From Planctomycetota bacterium (GTDB lineage Bacteria; Planctomycetota; Planctomycetia; Pirellulales; Thermoguttaceae), in NCBI GenBank assembly GCA_023621895.1, contig JAMOAF010000799.1, positions 1 through 16,188 on the forward strand: a DNA stretch of 16,188 nt, read 5' to 3'. Each line of letters begins with the position of its first letter. Position 1 is the first letter of the stretch. The notes below the pieces were generated by a model that ran no database searches, was not told where the DNA came from, and was given only the letters and a program-made list of their open reading frames with translations. The translations under genes and the position numbers were made by a program. Positions 1 through 5,651 of the stretch are shown here, in pieces.

Positions 1-6
1 TGGCAT
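1..6 (-). CDS. 5' end of an unidentified minus-strand gene
   Basis: Only ATG CCA is visible before the gene leaves the left edge. The start is inferred from an AAGGAG Shine-Dalgarno (complement of 13-18) placed six bases before the ATG at 6-4. A second in-frame ATG at 12-10 directly abuts the Shine-Dalgarno and is too close to be the preferred start. The gene reads in the same direction as the five genes to its right and could be the next member of that series. No function can be given. Confidence 0.45.
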
Positions 7-49
7 GGTCATCTCCTTAGTCAGAGCATTCGGAAGTTAATGGTTCAGT

Positions 50-90
50 AATGTCGAATGTCGAATAACGAATGTCGAAAGAATGTCGAA
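50..90. repeat. Cluster of four AATGTCGAA repeats
   Basis: AATGTCGAA occurs at 50-58, 57-65, 71-79 and 82-90, downstream of the four-helix-bundle gene. The same words appear in inverted orientation on the other side of that gene: TTCGACATT within the array at 540-635, and AATAACGAATG (64-74) as CATTCGTTATT (627-637). The cluster is AT-richer than the surrounding DNA. Confidence 0.8.
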
Positions 91-105
91 GATCGAAACC
101 CAAAG

Positions 106-477
106 TCACTTGCTCTTTCCGCTGCGGTAGATCGCGGCAAAAATCAGATTCAGCTCCCGGGCTTCCTGCCACAATCTTCTCGCTTGTTCCTTCTTCTCGG
201 GCACTGCTTGGGCCATCATGCGGAGCCAGTGCTTGGTCTCGCGAGACTCTCGCTTGCACAAGCTGATCCGATAATAGAACTCCTTCTTCGATCCCGCGTC
301 GTCTGCTTCGCAGTAATTTGCGCCAACGCTGGTCGCTAAATTCACAAGCTGCCGAATCACGGGCTCAGTCACGGGCGTTACCAGGACGTTCCGAACATAG
401 GCAATCACGTTCTCACCAAACTTGGCCGTCCGCTCCTCCAAATCAAAACCGCTGGTACGCGCCGGCCGCTTGTCCAT
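106..477 (-). CDS. Four-helix-bundle protein, 23S rRNA intervening-sequence (IVP/S23) family
   Basis: The product has 123 residues, the usual length for the small helical family first described from ORFs inside 23S rRNA intervening sequences, related to the Avd accessory protein of diversity-generating retroelements. Seen here: the FDLEERT segment (about residues 11-17) followed by KFGENVIAYV, a central helix with ANYCEAD (about 53-59), the segment KKEFYYRISLCKRESRET, and a C-terminal helix ending IFAAIYRSGKSK. These are family-like motifs. The ATG at 477 is forced, because a TGA lies two codons upstream in frame; GAGGA directly abuts the ATG, which is a poor Shine-Dalgarno spacing. There is no rRNA or reverse transcriptase in the window, so it is a free-standing copy. 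It lies between inverted repeat clusters. Its biochemical role is not established. Confidence 0.85.
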   Translation of the reverse strand: MDKRPARTSGFDLEERTAKFGENVIAYVRNVLVTPVTEPVIRQLVNLATSVGANYCEADDAGSKKEFYYRISLCKRESRETKHWLRMMAQAVPEKKEQARRLWQEARELNLIFAAIYRSGKSK

Positions 478-539
478 TCCTCATTCCGTCATCAGGAGAT
501 TACCTGGACATCCGAATTCCTCTATTCGCAATTCCGCGA

Positions 540-635
540 TTATTTCGACATTTGGATTTCCTCATTCGTCATTATTTCGACATTTGGATTTCCTCATTCG
601 TCATTATTTCGACATTTGAATTTCCTCATTCGTTA
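540..635. repeat. Tandem array of three 32-bp units
   Basis: Three head-to-tail units at 540-571, 572-603 and 604-635. Units one and two are identical; unit three differs at two positions. Each contains TTCGACATTTG and TTTCCTCATTCGT. A degenerate partial copy precedes them at about 505-539. The array ends five bases before the stop codon of the TIM-barrel gene (641-643) and lies upstream of the four-helix-bundle gene. There is no unique spacer between units, so it is not a CRISPR. Confidence 0.9.
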
Positions 636-640
636 TTACC

Positions 641-1699
641 TTATTCCTTCCACCCGTGCGCGTCCCGCACCGCGATCATCGCCGCGAGGATCTCGTTCCA
701 CGTCCGCGGCTCCATCATCGTCGCGTTCGAGAACATGCAGCCGTCCCAGCAGAGATGGCGGATTTTCTTGGTCAATTCGCCCCCTTCGCGCAGCCAGAAG
801 CCGGCGTGGCGGGTGATGTCGAGCTTGCCGTTCGGATCGGTCGCCAGGCAGTGGCGGCCCGTCTTGTCGTGCGAGCCCGAACCGTGCACCGAGCCGTCGT
901 TCTGGGCGATGTGCAGGTCGTTGGTCCAGGGCCGCAGGGCGTCAGTCAACTGCTTGTAGGCCGCGTCGAACGCCGCCTGGTCGGACCAGTCGAAATCATC
1001 GGCGAGAATCGCGTCCTCCGGCGCGTTGTAGCCCATCAGGTAGAGCAGCGTGTGGGCCATGTCGGCCTGGAACCCCAGCGTGCCCGGCCGATCGACCATC
1101 TCCAGAAGCTCGAGCATCCGCTTCCAACTGTGCATTCCGCCCCAGCAGATTTCTCCCTCGGCGGCGAGCGTCTGGCCGTGATCGTCGGCGATGTCGCAGG
1201 CCTGGCGGAAGCAGTCGGCGATCCGCTTCTGGTTGGCCTCCGGGTCGGCCAGCCAGGGCTCGACGCCGCCGGCGCTGTCGATGCGGACGTTGCCGTGCGG
1301 CCTGACGCCCAGCTCGCGGAGCCGCTGGGCCACGTAGCAGCCCTTGCGGACCTGCGCAAGGAACTTGGCCCGCTCCGTCTCGTCGCCCATCGCCGCCCCG
1401 CCGCCGGTCCCCTGCCAGATCGGCGCCACGACCGTGCCGATCTGGAGGTTCCGGGCTTGCGCCTTGTCGGCCAACTGCTTGATCGCGTCGTCGCTCTCGA
1501 CGGTCGAGTCGATGTCGATATGGGGCAGATACAGGAACAGGTCGAAACCGTCGAACTTGACGCCGTCGACCTCGGCCGCCGCGGTCAGGTCGAGCATCGT
1601 GTCCAGATCGATCGGCGGCTCGCCGCCATCGCCCTTGCCGACGACTCCCGGCCAGGCCGCGTTGTGAAGCTTCGGATAGTTGTTCGTGTGTTCGCTCAT
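641..1699 (-). CDS. Sugar phosphate isomerase/epimerase, TIM-barrel (xylose isomerase-like)
   Basis: The 352-residue protein resembles the xylose-isomerase-like TIM-barrel superfamily (AP endonuclease 2 fold), whose members isomerise or epimerise sugars and sugar phosphates using a divalent metal. Visible barrel-strand signatures are DGVKFDGFDLFLYLPHID (about 45-62), LQIGTVVAPIWQG (85-97), the glutamate in AAEGEICWGG (181 or 183), GFQADMAH with D213 and H216 (209-216), and DLHIAQNDG with H263 (261-269). These are candidate metal ligands. The start at 1699 is chosen over a TTG 15 bases upstream because GAGGA stands six bases before this ATG and would lie inside the longer reading. There is no signal peptide, so it is probably cytoplasmic. 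It lies 40 bp downstream of the small secreted protein gene. The substrate cannot be told from sequence. Confidence 0.85.
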   Translation of the reverse strand: MSEHTNNYPKLHNAAWPGVVGKGDGGEPPIDLDTMLDLTAAAEVDGVKFDGFDLFLYLPHIDIDSTVESDDAIKQLADKAQARNLQIGTVVAPIWQGTGGGAAMGDETERAKFLAQVRKGCYVAQRLRELGVRPHGNVRIDSAGGVEPWLADPEANQKRIADCFRQACDIADDHGQTLAAEGEICWGGMHSWKRMLELLEMVDRPGTLGFQADMAHTLLYLMGYNAPEDAILADDFDWSDQAAFDAAYKQLTDALRPWTNDLHIAQNDGSVHGSGSHDKTGRHCLATDPNGKLDITRHAGFWLREGGELTKKIRHLCWDGCMFSNATMMEPRTWNEILAAMIAVRDAHGWKE

Positions 1700-1733
1700 G
1701 GGAAATCCTCGCAAATGGGAACGGCTCGGTGAT

Positions 1734-1754
1734 CAGTTTTCAGTTTTCAGTTTT
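1734..1754. repeat. Three copies of CAGTTTT
   Basis: A perfect 7-bp unit is repeated three times (1734-1740, 1741-1747, 1748-1754). The minus-strand gene to the right ends inside it: its last codons and TGA (1742-1740) are made of the repeat. Confidence 0.9.
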
Positions 1755-2282
1755 CACGTATCCGTCTTGGAACTCCCCGGGCCGCGCTGCGACTCTGTCA
1801 CCGGGCTCCGGCGCGATCCATTCCAAGGGGGCCAGGCTGTCGAGCCCTTTCAGGTCGACGGTGAACGTCACGGTCTGAATCCGCCACTGGCCGTTGAAAA
1901 GCCGCGGATGTAGCACAAACATCAGCGGCTGTTTCTCGTAGTGGATCGCACCGTATACCTGGTGCAAACGCGGCGAGAAGCGCCGGACGCCGATCAGTTC
2001 GTGGCCGTCGGATTTGCCCAGGCTGGTGGCGGCCCCGGCCAGTTGCTGCTTGAGCTTGCTCGACGCTTCGCCCGTCCACTGGAGGGCGTCGACCGCCGTG
2101 CCGATGTCCGCGCGCTCGACCGCGTCGAGAAACTTCTCGATCTGCGGCAAGTAAGGCAAGTCGGCCCGTGGGACGGCAGGCCGCTGCGGCTCGGCGGCGA
2201 CTGCCAACGAGGTCGCGACAGCGGCCAGGACAAGTCCGACCGCGACGAGTCCCAAGACGCTGGGCGATTTGCTTGTTCGCAT
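1740..2282 (-). CDS. Small secreted protein of unknown function
   Basis: The product has 180 residues and I do not recognise a family. The N-terminus is a clear Sec signal: MRTSKSP, then a hydrophobic run LGLVAVGLVLAAVATSLAVA, with likely cleavage after AVA-AE near residue 30. The mature part has a helical segment (YLPQIEKFLDAVERADI, DALQWTGEASSKLKQQLAG) followed by strand-like stretches, including RQVYGAIHY-like LHQVYGAIHYEKQPLMFVLHP and WRIQTVTFTVD, a layout typical of small mixed alpha/beta periplasmic proteins. The start at 2282 has AAAGGAAG about eight bases upstream; a longer open frame to 2393 would overlap the Uma2 gene and spoil the signal peptide. The gene lies 83 bp after the Uma2 gene. 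The C-terminal VKTEN comes from a 7-bp tandem repeat, so the original end may have been altered. Confidence 0.7.
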   Translation of the reverse strand: MRTSKSPSVLGLVAVGLVLAAVATSLAVAAEPQRPAVPRADLPYLPQIEKFLDAVERADIGTAVDALQWTGEASSKLKQQLAGAATSLGKSDGHELIGVRRFSPRLHQVYGAIHYEKQPLMFVLHPRLFNGQWRIQTVTFTVDLKGLDSLAPLEWIAPEPGDRVAARPGEFQDGYVKTEN

Positions 2283-2365
2283 GGGTTTTCTTCCTTTCGA
2301 TCGCGTCATCGCGATCTTCCGACTGCCTGCCGGGTTGGCAGCGCGCGAGCGGCGCCGACTTCCCG

Positions 2366-3109
2366 TCATCGCGACGAGGCGTCTTGGGCCCAATCGACGA
2401 TCGCCCGGATCACCGAGTTCTCGTCAGTCTTGTGGCGCAGCTCGAGGAATCGCGCGATGTCCGACGCTGCAATAAACGGAAACGCCCCGCTGCGTGGGGA
2501 TTCGTCATACTCGCCGCTCTCGGCCAGGCTGTAAAACCGGACCTTGCCGTCCTCGTAGCGCCAGATTTCCGGCACGCCGATCCGGGCGTAGACCGGGAGC
2601 CGAGGAATGCTGGTGCTGGTCACGTCGACCTCGATCGCCAGGTCCGGCGGGGGGTCCTTGCCCGGTCGATACTGGTCGTTGCCGCGGACCTCCCTCTCAC
2701 GCCCGACGTAATACGATCCGTCCGGTTGGAGACCGCGGTCGTGGGAATCCGTCGAGAGGGTCGTCGAACCGGCGCTTTGGATCGGGATCTCGAGCGCAAA
2801 CGCAACCGCTTCGATCATCCGGCCCAAGAGAGCCTTGATCCACTCGTGGTCTTTTCTCGGCGTCATCATTTCCAGCGTCCACCCGTCGTACGTGTGCCGC
2901 AAATAGTGCTCAGAGAGCGCATCGAGCAGCTTGCGGTATGCCTCCGGCGCAACGCCGCGGAGCACTCGGCGCAATTCGAGTGCTCCGCGGTCGTAGGTAT
3001 GCCGCGGATGACAGTCGCCGACCGCCTCGAGCACTTGCACATAGGCTGCCGGCGAGAGGCCGCAGATCACGACGTACTGGTCGTCATGCAATGCCTGGGC
3101 AGTCATCAT
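2366..3109 (-). CDS. Uma2 (DUF820) family protein, PD-(D/E)XK nuclease fold, duplicated N-terminus
   Basis: The 247-residue protein matches the Uma2/DUF820 family, predicted PD-(D/E)XK nucleases that are abundant in cyanobacteria and planctomycetes and have no firmly known role. Visible core: RHTYDGWTLEMMTP (71-84), DHEW (87-90), the acidic residue in GLQPDGSYYV (D130), PDLAIEVDVTSTS with E160 (155-167), then LPVYARIGVPEIWRYEDGK (171-189). The lysine usually found four residues before this tyrosine is R170 here. Residues 18-46 and 53-81 are a gapless 29-residue duplication with 12 identities, so the N-terminal module occurs twice. The coding DNA contains a 14-bp perfect inverted repeat at the junction. 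The start is the first of two adjacent ATGs; 3106 is also possible. It lies 63 bp after the cupin gene. Confidence 0.85.
   Translation of the reverse strand: MMTAQALHDDQYVVICGLSPAAYVQVLEAVGDCHPRHTYDRGALELRRVLRGVAPEAYRKLLDALSEHYLRHTYDGWTLEMMTPRKDHEWIKALLGRMIEAVAFALEIPIQSAGSTTLSTDSHDRGLQPDGSYYVGREREVRGNDQYRPGKDPPPDLAIEVDVTSTSIPRLPVYARIGVPEIWRYEDGKVRFYSLAESGEYDESPRSGAFPFIAASDIARFLELRHKTDENSVIRAIVDWAQDASSR
2955..2990. repeat. Perfect 14-bp inverted repeat inside the Uma2 gene
   Basis: CCGCGGAGCACTCG (2955-2968) and its exact reverse complement (2977-2990) are separated by the 8-base loop GCGCAATT. It would form a very stable hairpin in the mRNA. It encodes the RGALELRRVLRG linker between the two copies of the N-terminal module. 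Confidence 0.95.
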
Positions 3110-3172
3110 TCCAGCATTCCGGCGCAGTGCGGTTCCTTCAAATACAGCCGCCGGCGATGGGCCGCCAGGCGC

Positions 3173-4429
3173 TCATTGCTTGCGGTGATCGCCGATCTTC
3201 GGCGTCGACGGATGGACGTTCGGGCCGAAGTAGCGGAGGCCGACGAGCGGCTCGCCGCCGGTGTTTTCGATTTCGACGCCGGCGGCCGCGGCTTCGGCGG
3301 TGATGAAGACCTCGTCCCACGGCTCCTCGCCGAAGCGGATCATCACCGGCGTTTGCAGGGCCAGCTTGCCCATCCGGCCGCTGCCTTGGACGGTGATCCA
3401 GCCGCTTGCGCCGGGGTCGCGGAGGGTCATCTTCGCGCCGGGCTCGATCGTCAACTCCTTGGCACTGACAAGCTGCTTGCCGTCGAAGCCGCCGTAGTCG
3501 ATCCAGCGGTCGGTGTAACCGTCGCCGGAAGCCGCCTTATCGACGATCGGCTCGACGTAGTTGCTCTGTTTGAAATTCGGGTCGACGTTCTTCTCCCAGG
3601 CGAGCTGCTCGACGATGAAGTCGAGGTCCTGGTGCTTGTCCTTGGGCACGTCCTTGACGAGCAGGTCCCAGGGGACCTGGCGGCCTTCGACGATCGACTG
3701 GTACATGCCAAATACGTCGCTTCCCCACTGGGGCTCGTAGGTGCACATCGAGCCCGGCGCGTGGAGGACACCGGCGGGGATCATCCAGCCGGTGCCCGGC
3801 TTGAGCCGGTAGGCCTTGGAGAGGTCGAGGATTCCGTTGTCGCCCTTGTTCCAGTTTTCCAGGCACTTGAGGACGTCGTCCTTGGTGGTCCCCGGCTCTA
3901 GTCCCATGAAGGTGTAGTCGAAGTGGTTTTCGGCCGCGTTCAGTTGCGGCGGGAAATAGTAGCACTCGGGCTTGCCCTGCTGGCCGGTCAGGGCCGCGTG
4001 CTCGTGCTGCTGGTGCATGTGGTGGGGGATCGGCCCCATGTTGTCGAAGAACTTGGAGTAGACGGGCCAGCGTTTGTACTCGTTCCAGATCGCCTCGCCG
4101 ACGATCTTGCCCTTGCCTTCCTCGACCGCGTCGCGGAGCAGGAATCGCTGGCCCTGGAAGACGCAGTAGCTGAGGCCCTCGTCGTCGGCCCGGTTGTCGT
4201 TCATTGCCTCGGTCGTGCTGGCGAACCAGCGTTCGTCGATCCCGCCGCGGTGGACGCCCAGGGCGTACCAGTCGGTCGGGGCGAGCTTGATCCGCTTGCC
4301 GGGGTGGAGGAAGTTGCGCGGCACCCAGTTGGGCGCGAGCCTGAGCAGGCCCTCTCCGGCGTCCATGGCGGTTTGAAGAATCCGGCCGACATTGTCTTTG
4401 GAGACGATCTTTGAAGCAGACATACTCAT
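3173..4429 (-). CDS. Cupin protein related to class I mannose-6-phosphate isomerase
   Basis: The 418-residue protein keeps a type I phosphomannose isomerase-like metal centre: a histidine cluster PHHMHQQHEH (135-144, with H137/H139), the glutamate of GKPECYYF (E155) and the histidine of IPAGVLHAPG (H223). Family members interconvert mannose 6-phosphate and fructose 6-phosphate or act on related aldoses, but the sequence around these motifs is divergent, so the exact substrate is open. A second beta-rich segment follows (about 320-410, including LVSAKELTIEPGAKMTLRD and ASGWITVQGSG), fitting a bicupin. No signal peptide is seen, so it is probably cytoplasmic. Two in-frame ATGs compete: 4429 has GGGAG four bases upstream, 4423 has it ten bases upstream. 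It is the first gene of the minus-strand series and probably carries that series' promoter in the gap to its right. Confidence 0.8.
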   Translation of the reverse strand: MSMSASKIVSKDNVGRILQTAMDAGEGLLRLAPNWVPRNFLHPGKRIKLAPTDWYALGVHRGGIDERWFASTTEAMNDNRADDEGLSYCVFQGQRFLLRDAVEEGKGKIVGEAIWNEYKRWPVYSKFFDNMGPIPHHMHQQHEHAALTGQQGKPECYYFPPQLNAAENHFDYTFMGLEPGTTKDDVLKCLENWNKGDNGILDLSKAYRLKPGTGWMIPAGVLHAPGSMCTYEPQWGSDVFGMYQSIVEGRQVPWDLLVKDVPKDKHQDLDFIVEQLAWEKNVDPNFKQSNYVEPIVDKAASGDGYTDRWIDYGGFDGKQLVSAKELTIEPGAKMTLRDPGASGWITVQGSGRMGKLALQTPVMIRFGEEPWDEVFITAEAAAAGVEIENTGGEPLVGLRYFGPNVHPSTPKIGDHRKQ

Positions 4430-4847
4430 TAAACTCCCAGGCTTTTCGGGCGTCGCCGGACGATTGACCCGGCTTTGCCCATTGGACCGAAGTTGATACG
4501 ACCAGCCCGCCCGGCCCCAACAACGGAGACCGGGACGGACCCGCGCGGCGACATCCGCTACCCCGTCGTTCGGCGGATCGCCGCGGGGCTGCCCCTCTTT
4601 CTACTGGCAAGGCACCCTCCCGGGCGCCATAACTCCGCGGGGGCGGTCGGCAGCCGCGCCGGTGCGCGTCGGAGCACTTGTTTTATTCTCCAAAGCGGCG
4701 ACTGGCAAGTAATCGCGCGGCAGGCGGATGGTTCGACTGTTGGCGACGTCTGCCGCGATTCTTCCGCCTCAGACTCCGCCGCTCGACACCATGAGAAGAG
4801 CGACCGCCGCGATAGCGGCGAATCTACCACACCGAGGAGGGGAAATC

Positions 4848-5145
4848 CAGGCGCGGGGAAGGTTCGGGGTTCAAGGCCTGAGGTCCCTCAGTCCTCACCC
4901 AAGCTAAATGAGATTGCGTGATTCCGGGAGGAATTCATGAGAGCATGATAGCCGCGTGGGCTTGCCCCGCGCTTCGTTACGTACGGGTTGTGCCGCAGCG
5001 CAGGCGCGGGGAAGGTTCGGGGTTCAAGGCCTGAGGTCCCTCGGTCCTCACCCAAGCTAAATGAGCTTGCGTGATTACGGGAGGAATTCATGAGAGCATG
5101 ATAGCCGCGTGGGCTTGCCCCGCGCTTCATTACGTACGGGTTGTG
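4848..5145. repeat. 153-bp tandem duplication
   Basis: Copy one runs 4848-5000; copy two starts at 5001 and matches to about 5145, with roughly four substitutions over 145 bases. Each copy begins with GCGCGGGG (4851-4858; 5004-5011) and has CCCCGCGC 114 bases further on (4965-4972; 5118-5125), so each unit carries inverted ends. Each also contains GGGAGG, a 5-base gap, then ATGAGAGCATGA. Confidence 0.93.
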
Positions 5146-5393
5146 CGCGGCTATCTGAACAGCAGCCGCTTTGTCCACGAATCACGCAGGTCGATTTAGA
5201 GCCCAGTCTTGGCCACTCTTGGCCATTGGGTGAACCTTGAACCTTGCCGAAAGCTGGGCGCGGCAGCGCGGGGGGGAAGGCTTTGGGATATTGCGATTCC
5301 GTTTGAGAGCGAGACGCAAGTGGCACACCAGCCGAAAGAGCTAGTGCTGCGAAAATCAAGGGAAAACGCAAGGTTTAACGGCGGCGGCACCGT

Positions 5394-5441
5394 CAGATTG
5401 TGGGTGGCCCCTTTTGCCAGATTGTGGGTCGCCCCTTTTGC
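5394..5441. repeat. 24-bp direct repeat, two copies
   Basis: CAGATTGTGGGT, then GGCCCCTTTTGC in the first copy (5394-5417) and CGCCCCTTTTGC in the second (5418-5441). There is one mismatch. The copies are head to tail in non-coding DNA. Confidence 0.9.
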
Positions 5442-5598
5442 GCCCCCAGTCTTCACCTCCCCACTCCCAACCCGACGCGTAAGCGAGGACGTTCTTCACG
5501 GTGACCAGAACGGGTTCTATCGACCCCTTGATTCTCGCTGCGCGGGCGAAGCGACTCGAAAAGCGGGGATCGGCAGCCGCACCCGCCGCGAGCAGCGG

Positions 5599-5627
5599 GG
5601 CGGCCCGCGGCAGCTGGAGGGGCCGCC
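5599..5627 (-). terminator. Possible hairpin terminator after the metallopeptidase gene
   Basis: GGCGGCCC (5599-5606) and GGGCCGCC (5620-5627) form a perfect 8-bp stem with a 13-base loop, 24 bases beyond the stop codon of the minus-strand gene. No U-run follows, so an intrinsic terminator is uncertain. Confidence 0.35.
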
Positions 5628-5651
5628 TTGGCCCGGTTCGCTCCGCATCAC

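Larger units (their letters stand above)
4430..5651. other. Gene-free region of about 1.2 kb with several repeats
   Basis: No convincing gene is seen on either strand. Open frames here have no family resemblance, and the minus frame across 4888-5178 merely translates a tandem duplication. The region holds the 153-bp duplication, a 24-bp direct repeat, a 6-bp-arm hairpin CGCCGC-GATA-GCGGCG (4805-4820), and ACCCGACGCGTAAGCGAGG (5470-5488), which resembles a word I associate with dispersed planctomycete intergenic sequence (from memory, unverified). The promoter of the cupin gene should lie near 4430-4550, but no clear -35/-10 pair stands out. Confidence 0.7.

Noticed and set aside
106..477. 23S rRNA intervening sequence in place
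   Set aside because: No 23S rRNA sequence flanks the gene; neighbours are protein-coding genes.
540..635. CRISPR array
   Set aside because: The 32-bp units are directly adjacent with no unique spacers and no cas genes are present.
50..640. Diversity-generating retroelement suggested by the Avd-like protein
   Set aside because: No reverse transcriptase and no template/variable repeat pair were found in the window.
656..1732. 358-residue plus-strand open frame opposite the TIM-barrel gene
   Set aside because: Antisense shadow with Arg/Val/Leu/Ala/Asp-rich composition and no recognisable domain; the minus frame has clear TIM-barrel motifs.
2168..3901. 577-residue plus-strand open frame across three genes
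   Set aside because: It crosses the gene boundaries of three minus-strand genes with good motifs and start sites, and shows no domain.
4888..5178. 96-residue minus-strand open frame with internal repetition
   Set aside because: The repeated peptide only reflects the 153-bp DNA duplication; no start signal or family resemblance.
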